This document shows, piece by piece, positions 32,172 to 40,991 of a stretch of 43,894 nucleotides of DNA (position 1 is the first letter of the stretch; every line of letters starts with the position of its first letter). Position numbers and translations under genes: made by a program. The stretch comes from Roseivirga sp. UBA6061. Lineage in GTDB: Bacteria; Bacteroidota; Bacteroidia; Cytophagales; Cyclobacteriaceae. Location of the stretch: NCBI GenBank assembly GCA_002427745.1, contig DIYF01000090.1, positions 7,210 through 51,103 of the forward strand, written 5' to 3'. The notes beneath the pieces are model-generated. The model saw nothing but the letters and a program-made list of their open reading frames with translations, was not told where the DNA came from and did no database searches.

Positions 32172-33977
32172 CTAATCAAGCTCTTTTTTGAACTTGTACA
32201 ATTCATTCATCTGCTCACCACCAGGGTAGTAACGCAGACCATAAAGTTCGCCATTTATCTCAAAAGTATGGTAAAGCTCCGTAGTGATGACAGGACTCAG
32301 CGGGAGAACCTCTTCCGTAGTCAGGTCATAGCGTATGCTGACCCCTCTTGGGGTTGATGTACCCAGACCTATCAATATAATGGCCTGATCGCCTATAATG
32401 GCACCAACATCATTGGAGGTAACCCCATCGATTTCAAATGGAGCTGATGAAAACTTATTCTCCAGATTGAAGCGTACTTCATCATTGGAAAAATCAACGT
32501 GATAGACGTTGACTCCACCGGTTTTTGCAGAATTAGGTCCGTTGACAAAGTAAAAACGATTGTTATATACGAAACGCGGGGCACCCAGGTCCAGATACCT
32601 GAAATCTGTCGGGTAAGAAAAACCCTCTCTTGACCAGGTGTCGGTGGCCGGGTCATACGCATATCTCACCCGGTTTCCGAACTCATTACCAATTTCATAA
32701 TACTTTCCTGACACCACGGCTCCCAGCCTGTTGACACTGTTAAGAATACGCGTGTCATTCAGTCTTTGCCAGCTACCTGAGGAGGTGTTATACCTGAAGA
32801 AATCGTTGTAAAAGCCTAAGCCATAATAGACATAGTTATCTATAGCAAAGTACACCTGGGCACCAAAGATATTGTTCCCCGGGTAGGTGTTCAGCCCCTC
32901 CCAGGTATTGGATGTAGGGTCATACCGCCAAAACTCATTGCGTGACAGTATATAGGCCTTTTCATCAATTACTGTTACCAGGTCCTGCTCGGTATTACTC
33001 GGAAGGTCGGATATCTTTTCCCACCGGGAAGCCAGCTCGATAGAACCGGCTGCTATCTCCAGGTTTTCCAGCGGGTAGATAAACAGGTCTTTGGTTCCGA
33101 TACCTGTTTTGGCCTGCGATTTAAATGTAATCGTATTGTCTGCTATGCTGAGGATTTTTGCCGGTTCGAAGTCACTTGCAGGGTTGTTAGCCTCTCTGAA
33201 ACCGATTTGCAGGTCCGGAGTTTCTTCCAGCGACAGGTTATTCAGGGAAACGCTGAATTCACTTTCCGCTGCGAAGCCTTTTCTCGCATTGATGGCGGTT
33301 ACCTGTGGGGGGATCAGTTCCAGCGGCTGGTCGGCTGTCGCTGTGATATGATCACTGGTTATCGAAATACTCAGGTTGTCGTACCCCAATGCCAGGGTAC
33401 CCGGAACAAAACGAACGGTATCTGTCTCACCGGTAATGAGCGAAGCAGACCTGCCATTGCTGGTGGCTGACCTGGGGTCATCGCCCAGGCGCAGAATTAC
33501 CCTGTTGAGATTGAAGTGACGGCCTATGACGGTAATCTCGTCAAATACCGTAGCCTGTTTCGGGTAAAAGTCGATGATCTCAGGCCCGAGTTGTCCCTGG
33601 GATGTAAAGGTCATGGGTTCACCATAAACGGTGCGATTTGCTGATATGGCAAAGGGCTTGAATTCATATTCCTGGCCTGCTACCATATTACTGGCAAGAC
33701 GATAGCTAAAGTCGCTGATCTCTTTCCATCCACTGATATCAATTCTGCTAAGCTCCGGACCGAGCAGAATTTCGAAACCAAATGAGCTGATCGTCTCACC
33801 CTCAGGCACCGTAATCCGGGCCGATAGCGTAACCCCGGACTCATCAATGTCGCTGGCTTCATTTGTAATCAGCACCGGGTAATCTTTGTTTAGTATTGGC
33901 AACTGCTGTTCCTCTTCACAGGCAAAACAAAGCAGAATAAGCAGCGCTGTCAGGAATGTGTTTTTTATTCTTATCAT
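32172..33977 (-). CDS. IPT/TIG and Kelch-repeat lipoprotein
   Basis: 601 residues. The signal peptide ends LLCFAC followed by EEEQQ, a lipobox. Residues 30-130 look like a fibronectin-type segment (GVTLSARITVPEGETISSFGFEI). An IPT/TIG domain follows (PEIIDFYPKQATVFDEITVIGRHF), then Ig-like strands, and from about residue 315 a Kelch-type beta-propeller with repeats such as FWRYDPTSNTWEGLNTYPG, FFRYNTSSGSWQRLND and YAYDPATDTWSREGFSYP. It is likely held on the outer membrane facing outward. Its start shares bases with the barrel gene stop (TGATG), so the pair is translationally coupled. Binding partner unknown; a surface complex with the barrel protein is inferred. Confidence 0.83.
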   Translation of the reverse strand: MIRIKNTFLTALLILLCFACEEEQQLPILNKDYPVLITNEASDIDESGVTLSARITVPEGETISSFGFEILLGPELSRIDISGWKEISDFSYRLASNMVAGQEYEFKPFAISANRTVYGEPMTFTSQGQLGPEIIDFYPKQATVFDEITVIGRHFNLNRVILRLGDDPRSATSNGRSASLITGETDTVRFVPGTLALGYDNLSISITSDHITATADQPLELIPPQVTAINARKGFAAESEFSVSLNNLSLEETPDLQIGFREANNPASDFEPAKILSIADNTITFKSQAKTGIGTKDLFIYPLENLEIAAGSIELASRWEKISDLPSNTEQDLVTVIDEKAYILSRNEFWRYDPTSNTWEGLNTYPGNNIFGAQVYFAIDNYVYYGLGFYNDFFRYNTSSGSWQRLNDTRILNSVNRLGAVVSGKYYEIGNEFGNRVRYAYDPATDTWSREGFSYPTDFRYLDLGAPRFVYNNRFYFVNGPNSAKTGGVNVYHVDFSNDEVRFNLENKFSSAPFEIDGVTSNDVGAIIGDQAIILIGLGTSTPRGVSIRYDLTTEEVLPLSPVITTELYHTFEINGELYGLRYYPGGEQMNELYKFKKELD

Positions 33978-35110
33978 CAGAAGCCCAGGTTTAGTGAAAG
34001 TTTATAAGTGTTGATCTTTTCCAGAGAACTTTCTGTGAGAGAGGCACTGTGCCAGCTCAATTCCAGCCCGCTGATAATGACTGGTGTTAGCTGGAAACTG
34101 ATACCCAAACCACCGGTGATACCTGTATGCTGGTTGCCTTTTTCATATGTGCGTTCAAAAGAACTGAACTGAATTTCATTGTTGTTGAAGTCGGCAATAA
34201 AGAACTCACTTTGATCTTCTAATACATAGCCCAAAGCCATACCCGCGAAAACATAAGAAGAGAGGCGCCCGAGTGATAACTTGTAGGTAGGGGTGAGCTC
34301 AAGCAAGGCCCGGTCAAAGGTTACCGTGGCGTCCTGATCAGATTGAGCCGTACGGGTATTCTGATAAAAGGAAAATTGCTCCAGAGATACTTTGGCATTC
34401 AAGCCAAAACGCAGGGTTGTCTTTACAGGAAGATAGGCCGATAAGCCAAAGCTATATGTGTTGAAATTGACTTCGGCAGAGCTGCTACTGAAGTTTCCAT
34501 TGTCAACACTTGCCAGAGTAACGTCTCCCGAAAGGCCGGAGAACACGAGGCCTTTGTTACCCAGATTGGGTGAAGCACCACCACCTTGGTTGAGCGCCTT
34601 AAAAAATGAAATCAGGCTTGCGCGGTTATAGCGAATCCGGTTGGGCTGAAGGTTCCGTAAAGCCTTGTTATCAGCCAGGCTTTCAAGTGTTTTGCTCAGG
34701 TCTTTTTCCAGAATTTCTCTTACACCCTCTGGCGTCTGATAGAAAAACCTTGAGGGGCTTCCATGTAGCTCTAAGAGTGAATGAGCTCCGGGTACCAGCT
34801 GCCGCATGAAAACATCCGGTGTATCACCACCATCGCTAGCGACACTGACATAGGTGATGCTTCCTCCCAGTGTACCGGCAAATCCAAAACTCCGCAGGTC
34901 TGATGGCAGGTAGGTGGATTTACTGTTTTTACTGATTTCTACCTGGACGGAGCCTGGTTCGGCCTTATCATACACGATAGCAACATTTTCACGAGTGCCA
35001 TCTTTGTTAATGATAAAGCCTTTCTTCTGAGCGTTCAGTTGAGATACATTACAAAGAAATATGACGAACAAAAGTAGAGGAGGGACAGGTTTTAATGAGG
35101 ATACTCTCAA
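33977..35110 (-). CDS. Outer-membrane beta-barrel protein of unknown function
   Basis: 377 residues from a TTG start (no ATG fits) with signal peptide LLLFVIFLCNVSQLNAQ. The first mature domain (KKGFIINKDGTRENVAIVY to YLPSDLRSFGFAG) is a small beta domain that recurs in Bacteroidota envelope proteins. The last 190 residues alternate polar and hydrophobic residues as membrane strands, for example SFGLSAYLPVKTTLRFGLNAKV, LSSYVFAGMALGYVL and GITGGLGISFQLTPVIISGLELSW, ending in Phe (LSLNLGF), a usual barrel C-terminus. It is the first gene of a two-gene unit with the Kelch/IPT lipoprotein. Transport or scaffold roles are both possible. Confidence 0.78.
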   Translation of the reverse strand: MRVSSLKPVPPLLLFVIFLCNVSQLNAQKKGFIINKDGTRENVAIVYDKAEPGSVQVEISKNSKSTYLPSDLRSFGFAGTLGGSITYVSVASDGGDTPDVFMRQLVPGAHSLLELHGSPSRFFYQTPEGVREILEKDLSKTLESLADNKALRNLQPNRIRYNRASLISFFKALNQGGGASPNLGNKGLVFSGLSGDVTLASVDNGNFSSSSAEVNFNTYSFGLSAYLPVKTTLRFGLNAKVSLEQFSFYQNTRTAQSDQDATVTFDRALLELTPTYKLSLGRLSSYVFAGMALGYVLEDQSEFFIADFNNNEIQFSSFERTYEKGNQHTGITGGLGISFQLTPVIISGLELSWHSASLTESSLEKINTYKLSLNLGF

Positions 35111-35169
35111 GGTATTGGTTGGTTTTACTGAATAAAAGAGGTGGCAGGAAGTAGCTTCCCGACACTACA

Positions 35170-35188
35170 TAACACACTTTGTGTGTTA
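35170..35188. promoter_or_regulatory. Palindrome upstream of the barrel-lipoprotein operon
   Basis: TAACACAC at 35170-35177 and GTGTGTTA at 35181-35188 are perfect 8-bp arms with a 3-bp centre. It lies 60 bp upstream of the barrel gene start, where an operator would sit. The compact spacing also allows a hairpin, but no T-run follows. Confidence 0.5.
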
Positions 35189-35303
35189 GTTGCTCCTGAA
35201 TAGAAAAGGTGAGCGTGCAGACTGATAAAAAATTTTAATGAGCTGTGACGTTGTGATCAGATGGATTGAGAAGGACAGAAGCGTAGTCTGATCAATAGAA
35301 AAC

Positions 35304-35340
35304 AAAAATCAGTGCCGATGATCTTTCAGCACTGATTTTT
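35304..35340 (-). terminator. Intrinsic terminator of the DUF1080 gene
   Basis: A 12-bp perfect inverted repeat, AAAAATCAGTGC at 35304-35315 and GCACTGATTTTT at 35329-35340, has a 13-nt loop. It lies 25 bp after the DUF1080 stop, with A/T ends that would also stop transcription from the other side. Confidence 0.85.
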
Positions 35341-35364
35341 GCTATGATAGAAGGGTAGCTCTTT

Positions 35365-36099
35365 TTAAAGCTCTTTGATTCTGATATTTCTGTACCACAC
35401 TGCATCGCCATGGTTTTGCAGGCTGATGCGTCCGGTTTTAGAGGCTGCATAGCTGGGTACATTGGCCCACTTGCTTTCAGCTTTTTTAGCCAGCCAGTCT
35501 TCACTGCCTTCCTCAAATTCCAATACCTTTTCGCCATTAAGCCAGTGCTCCACATGTCCGTTGTTATAGACCAGCTTAACCTTATTCCATTGCATAAAGG
35601 GGTTGGGCTTTTTCGTGGCGGCTGCAGGATACACCGCATAGTTGCTGGCCACCATTTTATAGGGCTCGGTTTCTGATCTTGAAAATTCATCATCCAGCAC
35701 CTGATATTCAGGACCGGTCATGTAGTCGTGGCCAAACTCTTCTTTTTCCACTACATGGTAGAAGATACCGCTGTTGCCTCCTTTGGCTATGCGATATTCC
35801 AGCTCCAGCTCGAAGTTGCCAAAGTCACGGGTAGTCATGATGGATCTGAAGAAGCCCACATTAGACTCACCGGCATCTTTGTTACAGGCTATGGCACCAT
35901 CGTGAATCTCCCAGTGTTCTGTGAAGGGCTCAGGGCCGTACATTTCCCAGCCTTCAAAGCTTTCGCCATCAAAAAGGCTGATCCATTCGCTTTCAGGGGC
36001 TGCCTGATCCTTTTCTTTTTCTTCAACCTTCTTTTCGCCAGAACAAGAGAAAAGTACGGCTGCGCTCAGAAGAAAAAGAGATGATTTGAGGTAGTTCAT
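35365..36099 (-). CDS. DUF1080 (3-keto-disaccharide hydrolase domain) lipoprotein
   Basis: 244 residues. Signal peptide ends VLFSC (lipobox), then SGEKKVEEKEKDQAAPE linker. The remainder is a DUF1080 domain, a concanavalin-like jelly roll: WISLFDGESFEGWEMYGPE, IHDGAIACNKDAGESN, FELELEYRIAKGGNSGIFYHV, GPEYQVLDD, WNKVKLVYNNGHVEHWLNGEKV and GRISLQNHGDAVWYRNIRIKEL. Members of this family include hydrolases of 3-keto-disaccharides and glycan-binding domains; carbohydrate processing at the cell surface is the reasonable guess. It stands alone, with terminators on both sides. Confidence 0.92.
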   Translation of the reverse strand: MNYLKSSLFLLSAAVLFSCSGEKKVEEKEKDQAAPESEWISLFDGESFEGWEMYGPEPFTEHWEIHDGAIACNKDAGESNVGFFRSIMTTRDFGNFELELEYRIAKGGNSGIFYHVVEKEEFGHDYMTGPEYQVLDDEFSRSETEPYKMVASNYAVYPAAATKKPNPFMQWNKVKLVYNNGHVEHWLNGEKVLEFEEGSEDWLAKKAESKWANVPSYAASKTGRISLQNHGDAVWYRNIRIKEL

Positions 36100-36215
36100 A
36101 AGTTAAAAATTGAGATTTGAGCCAAGATAATTAAATCCTTTCTAATGCTCTTTTATTAAACCTGTTTGGTCAGATTTTATCGCTGAACGGTGATTAGGAG
36201 CTGTTTGAAAAAGCC

Positions 36216-36261
36216 AAAAGTCCGGCAGATTCTGCCTGTTGACAGATTCCACCGGACTTTT
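36216..36261 (-). terminator. Terminator of the multicopper oxidase gene
   Basis: AAAAGTCCGG at 36216-36225 pairs with CCGGACTTTT at 36252-36261, and GGCAG/CTGCC inside forms an inner hairpin (36224-36236). It starts 25 bp after the oxidase stop, with T-rich sequence on the minus strand. Confidence 0.75.
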
Positions 36262-36285
36262 TACTGTACGCTTATATGAGGAGAA

Positions 36286-39282
36286 TCAGATTATCTGCGT
36301 ACTGCTGTCGAAGTCATTCTTCCACTTAGGCCAGGCATCCTTGTCGGTAGGTACCGGCTGAATCAGGTATCCGACTCCCTTTTTATTCTGAGGATTTTTG
36401 TCGGCAAAACTGGAAAGCCTGAAATAGTTCGGATCATCCACCTGTTTCGCTGTCAGGTTCGTAATGGGCGTCTGATCGAAGAAAGAGGTGGTTTTAGGAG
36501 AGTAGCACAACATTTTCAATGCCGGGTCAGAAAATGTTTCTTTCACCTTACCGATGTCCAGCTTAAAGATCTGCTCAAGGCTCAGTGCCGGAAAGACATT
36601 GTTCTTTTCCGTAGCATCCAGGGGTAGGGGAAGATAATTAGGCGTAAAGTCTTCCTTCTTTTTTCCGGGCCTCCAGTCTTTAGGGTCTACCACCTCAATG
36701 GCCTGCATCATGCCCCAGTCTTCATGCTGTAGCAGGTGACAGTGATTTACGTACTTACCGGTGTAATCATTGAAGCGACTTCTGAATATCGCCCGGCCTC
36801 CGTTATGAGGAATGTAGATGGTATCCTGCCATCTTGGTATCGGATTTCCTTCATCATCAAGGGGCAGCAGTTCATTCCCTTCATAGTCCTGCAGACTGCG
36901 CACATAGAAGGCATTCTGGTGAATATGGAAAGGGTGATGCACGGCTTTGGCCAGTAGCTTGGAGGTATACTTATCGTCAGCAGAGTTTTGCTTTACCGTT
37001 TTCTTCAGGGCATGCAAGGGGCTCTCCGGATCATTGATTTTATAGGCAGGTATCCCTGAGATGTAGTTATCCGGATCGGTATTGGGGTTTTCAAAATTGC
37101 TGATATACGAAGTCATAGAGTAGTTATACACAGACCATTCCTCTGCGGTATTTACCTTCATTTTGTGTTGAGCCGTATCCCAGCCATGCCCGTGTTTAGA
37201 ATCTGCTCCGTACTTTTTGCCGTCTATCAGCATGGCATTGTACATGGTATGCAGAAACTTTTTGGTGGAACCATCACCGAAAGTGATTTTAACATCCGGA
37301 TCATAGGCAACTGCATTAACGGCTGCATGCCCGAAACCGGAGTAAACGATTCTGCGTGCTCTGATGGCCTTGCCTGCATTGCCGCTTGCCTTCATTCTGA
37401 TAGGGTCACCAGCCAGGTTAGTGGGGGAGTCCGGTATATAAGCATTGGTTTCTTCCCGGTCATCCTTGATAGTAATCTCATCGACTCCAATGGGCCGGAG
37501 CAGGCCTTCGATTTTACCATAAGACTTCCAGTCAACATTCAGCGAACCATCATTATTAAGGGATGGACCTTTAACCGACCCGGAACCGATGATGAATTTG
37601 GCCAGGGCCAGGTTATCCGCTCCTGTGTTAGATCCGTCCACATCGACCGCCTCATTCATTTCCTGTGCCCATATGGTATATTCTGCCCCGGTAACAGCGT
37701 CTCCTGGAATATGCACCAGGATATCTGCCCGGTTGGCCACCCCCACTGTGAGCCACTCGCAGGCCATGTCGGTATAGTAGCCGTCTTTATCTATCAGGTT
37801 AATACCGTCATAAGCAATATTATTCAGGCAGAGTCTGTCACTGCCGGCTGCTTCATCGGTGAACCATCGTTTGGCCATGGCGCTGGCATTTTTAGGGTCT
37901 CCGCATCGCCCCGTTTTGTACATGGGCTGGTTGGGGTCGATCAAACCGGGCTGAGCCTTCTCTGAGGCATTTGCCCCGTCTTTTGACTTTTGTATAAATA
38001 CCCTGACATAGCCCTTGCCATCCACACTGCCATTGAGCAGCCTGAGGCGGATTACCTGGTTTTTGCTCACGTTGGTGGTTGGGATACCGGCCGAAAGCAA
38101 CTGACCGTTTACCTTGGCTACAATGGTCTTGTTTTTCTTTTCATTGCCCTTAGCCTGGGGAGCCGGAGCTTCTCCTTCTACCGGAGCAGGTGCCAGCACC
38201 CTTTGGAACATCAGAGGCAGTTCTGTGTAGCTCTGATCCTTGAACTTAGCCAGAATCTCGTCATCAATCTTACCTTCCACTATCAGAAAGCCGGCCATAC
38301 CACCGGCTACCTGATCAAAAGTAGCTCCGTGAGGATGGGGGTGATACCAGTGAGTGCCGGGATAATGAGGGCTACCGTCCGGCTGCTTTAGTTTGAACTT
38401 ATAGCGAGCCATACCGACAACTTCATTGTCCATCAGTGCAGGACCATTACCATCCACTACGCGGTAAATAAAATCTTCTACCGGGATGACTCTGAGCAGG
38501 ACATTGTCGGAGTGCACCTCTTTGCTCGTCTCTTCCTGACTGTTTTTAAACAGCCCTGGAGAAACGTGCAGGCCATGGGTATGCAGGTTGGTAACGTGTT
38601 GTTGATGCGGGCCGTAGAGATGGCTGTCAATTTCATAGTCCAGGGTGTCGGGAGAAATACGCTCATCGCCTTTAACCTTTCTGGCATCCTGCTTGGCAGC
38701 CCAGTAACCATCATTACCACTGAGGTTGTTGATCAGAAAAACTTCCAGGTCCTGATCTCCCCGCAACCGGAAAGTAGGACCGGGTACCACACCATTATAG
38801 GCAAAAAGCGGATTGGTGTTGCCGGGCGTAGTATTACCGCCATTATCGTCTACAGTCAGAAAGTGCGGGAAACCGCTGAACTCCACGTTCGGATCGAGCC
38901 TCAGGGCCTTGAGATAGGGCAGCTTGTTGATTTCCCGATTGATTTTGTCTTTTCTGCTCTCCAGGTCAGCAGTAGCCACAGCTTTGTTATCTGAAGTGAA
39001 TTGAAAGGGCTCCAGGTCGTCTACCAGATTAATTTCCGGAGGGGAATGCCATTCCTGGTTTTGTGTGCCCAGGAGTGTCTTGCGTACATCAGAGAGTTGG
39101 TCTACACCAAGTGAAGCCGTTGAGCCCTGTGTTGGATTGCAGCTTGTGAGCGAACCGGAGGATACAAAGGCAAGTCCACCGGCACCCAGCATACTTTTCT
39201 TAAAAAAATCTCTCCGGCTATCGCGTGTTTTTTTCGAGGCATCAGTTTCCTGTGGCACCTCTTTTCGGGGTTCTTCAGACAT
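36286..39282 (-). CDS. Large Tat-exported multicopper oxidase
   Basis: 998 residues, much longer than CueO or laccase (about 500). The twin-arginine motif SRRDFFKK is near residues 22-29, and the signal ends LTSC, which could be a lipobox. All four copper motifs are seen: LHTHGLHV (about 232), HWYHPHPHG (about 311), HPFHIHQNAFYV (about 781) and HCHLLQHEDWGMM (about 845); the last has the Met that ligands type 1 copper. The long middle (about 380-770) holds an insert, and 140 residues follow the last motif. Likely substrates are metal ions (Cu(I), Mn(II), Fe(II)) or phenols; sequence does not decide. Transcribed alone with its own terminator; a MATE exporter lies upstream. Confidence 0.92.
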   Translation of the reverse strand: MSEEPRKEVPQETDASKKTRDSRRDFFKKSMLGAGGLAFVSSGSLTSCNPTQGSTASLGVDQLSDVRKTLLGTQNQEWHSPPEINLVDDLEPFQFTSDNKAVATADLESRKDKINREINKLPYLKALRLDPNVEFSGFPHFLTVDDNGGNTTPGNTNPLFAYNGVVPGPTFRLRGDQDLEVFLINNLSGNDGYWAAKQDARKVKGDERISPDTLDYEIDSHLYGPHQQHVTNLHTHGLHVSPGLFKNSQEETSKEVHSDNVLLRVIPVEDFIYRVVDGNGPALMDNEVVGMARYKFKLKQPDGSPHYPGTHWYHPHPHGATFDQVAGGMAGFLIVEGKIDDEILAKFKDQSYTELPLMFQRVLAPAPVEGEAPAPQAKGNEKKNKTIVAKVNGQLLSAGIPTTNVSKNQVIRLRLLNGSVDGKGYVRVFIQKSKDGANASEKAQPGLIDPNQPMYKTGRCGDPKNASAMAKRWFTDEAAGSDRLCLNNIAYDGINLIDKDGYYTDMACEWLTVGVANRADILVHIPGDAVTGAEYTIWAQEMNEAVDVDGSNTGADNLALAKFIIGSGSVKGPSLNNDGSLNVDWKSYGKIEGLLRPIGVDEITIKDDREETNAYIPDSPTNLAGDPIRMKASGNAGKAIRARRIVYSGFGHAAVNAVAYDPDVKITFGDGSTKKFLHTMYNAMLIDGKKYGADSKHGHGWDTAQHKMKVNTAEEWSVYNYSMTSYISNFENPNTDPDNYISGIPAYKINDPESPLHALKKTVKQNSADDKYTSKLLAKAVHHPFHIHQNAFYVRSLQDYEGNELLPLDDEGNPIPRWQDTIYIPHNGGRAIFRSRFNDYTGKYVNHCHLLQHEDWGMMQAIEVVDPKDWRPGKKKEDFTPNYLPLPLDATEKNNVFPALSLEQIFKLDIGKVKETFSDPALKMLCYSPKTTSFFDQTPITNLTAKQVDDPNYFRLSSFADKNPQNKKGVGYLIQPVPTDKDAWPKWKNDFDSSTQII

Positions 39283-39438
39283 AATTTCAGTGTTAAGGTT
39301 GGTTTGATTAAAAAATATTACCTCTTAAGTAAAGATAAATAATCGTAAAGTGAAATTTATAGGCCTTTTAACCTGTTTTGTTTAGATAAGAAGCGGGATG
39401 ATCCGAAATGACTTCTCCACGTGTTAAATACAGATAGC

Positions 39439-40854
39439 TCAGATAACCTTCTTCTCTTTCCAGGTGCCCTTTTTGAGCCAGATAAAAGTAATTATGGCGG
39501 GAAGAACATAAGAGGCAGGGAAGGACCACCAGACGCCCAGTTCTGCAAAGTGCTCATAGCCTGTGGCAATCCAGGCAAAGGGAAACTGAATCACCCAAAC
39601 GCCAATGATGGTAAAGGTCATAGACTCCACTGTATTTCCGGAGCCCCTCATGGTCCCGACCATGGCGAGCTGTGCGCCCATAAAGCCAAAAGCCGGACCG
39701 GTAATGCGCATAAAAGATACCGCCATGGCCACTACAGACTCCTCGGCATCCAGAAAGGCCCTGACGAGTGGTTCAGCAAAGATGAAGAAGCACAGCCCGA
39801 TAAAGGTCATGGTAGCAAAAGCAATGGTTGCTGCATAATTAGAGGTCTTTTCTGCCCGGTCAATGCGATTGGCCCCGATGTTTTGACCTACCAGGGTGGC
39901 AGTAGCTTTCATCAGGCCCAGGGCGATGATGACCACAAAGCTGATCAGTCTGGCACCAACCCCATAGGCGGCCAGTACATCAGTGCCGAATTTGGCGGCT
40001 ATTCCCGTCATCAGAGTCAGCCCCAGAGCTCTGGCTGAAATCTCCATGGAGGAGGGCATACCCAGCTTAAAAGCACTTTTCAGCAAGGGAGCATCAAATT
40101 GAAAAGCCTTGAGTGTAAGTTGAAAGTCCGTTTTTCCCTTGAAAAGAATGTAAATGCCGATAAAAGCAGATAAGGACAAGGTAGCCAGTGTTGAGAACGC
40201 GGCCCCGGCAACTCCATAGGCTGGAACAGGCCCCCAGCCATAGATAAAGAGCGGATCGAGAATAAAGTTGAGTCCCAGACTGAGGGCATTGATATAGAGG
40301 GGGATTCTTACCTCTCCGATACCCCGCAACAGCGACTGGAAGAGGATAAAGGTGAAATTGAAAACGAGCCCCAGAAAAATGATACGCTGAAAGAAATTGG
40401 CATCCGCAAAAATCTTCTGCTCGACTCCCAACCAGTGCAGGATATTAGGGGAGAGCTGCCAGGCGATGACCGTCATGATAATGGACATCAATACCACCAT
40501 TACCAGGGTCTGGATGGCCACGTGGTTTACCATTTTCAGGTTTTTGGCCCCTGCATATTGTGCCACCAGAATGGCCCCGGCAAAACCAAAACCTGAACAG
40601 AGTGAGATCATCAGGAAATTGACGGGGTAGCTGATGGAAACCGCGGCCACAGCATTGGCTCCAAGCCGGCCCACCCAAAAAGCGTCTATCAGCTGATAGC
40701 CTGTTTGCAACAGATTAGCACCGATAATGGGGAAGGCAAGCATAATCAGCGTCTTGAGAATATTACCTTCAGTAAGTGGGGCTTTGTTTTGCTTCACAGG
40801 TAGGAGCGAAGTTAGCAGGTATCTCATGAAAGACAGTCGAAAAATCTGATTCAT
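39439..40854 (-). CDS. MATE family efflux transporter
   Basis: 471 residues with about 12 membrane helices in two related halves. The N-half opens LTEGNILKTLIMLAFPIIGANLLQTGYQLIDAFWVGRLGANAVAAV, the usual MATE pattern, and the C-half opens KSAFKLGMPSSMEISARALGLTLMTG. These transporters export drugs, cationic metabolites or other compounds using Na+ or H+ gradients. The start at 40854 gives MNQIFRLSFMRYLL; an internal ATG at 40827 would be equally good. A 137-bp gap separates it from the next gene upstream, and 156 bp from the oxidase downstream. Substrate unknown. Confidence 0.94.
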   Translation of the reverse strand: MNQIFRLSFMRYLLTSLLPVKQNKAPLTEGNILKTLIMLAFPIIGANLLQTGYQLIDAFWVGRLGANAVAAVSISYPVNFLMISLCSGFGFAGAILVAQYAGAKNLKMVNHVAIQTLVMVVLMSIIMTVIAWQLSPNILHWLGVEQKIFADANFFQRIIFLGLVFNFTFILFQSLLRGIGEVRIPLYINALSLGLNFILDPLFIYGWGPVPAYGVAGAAFSTLATLSLSAFIGIYILFKGKTDFQLTLKAFQFDAPLLKSAFKLGMPSSMEISARALGLTLMTGIAAKFGTDVLAAYGVGARLISFVVIIALGLMKATATLVGQNIGANRIDRAEKTSNYAATIAFATMTFIGLCFFIFAEPLVRAFLDAEESVVAMAVSFMRITGPAFGFMGAQLAMVGTMRGSGNTVESMTFTIIGVWVIQFPFAWIATGYEHFAELGVWWSFPASYVLPAIITFIWLKKGTWKEKKVI

Positions 40855-40991
40855 ATTGAAGTGGCTTATTGATCTTCCCCTTTGAATACAATTGCGATCA
40901 TTTTGCCCTACTCCCGGGATGCTTGTTAAGGTGGGGATTTGCTACAAGTATTGTGTCTGAATCTGATACTATATGACAGCTTCAGGCTGAG

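Noticed and set aside
37165..37965. 266-residue plus-strand ORF inside the multicopper oxidase gene
   Set aside because: Antisense shadow of a long real gene, Cys- and Ile-rich with no recognisable features.
40910..40925. TCCCGGGA palindrome upstream of the MATE gene
   Set aside because: Eight-bp palindromes are common by chance and nothing else supports a site.
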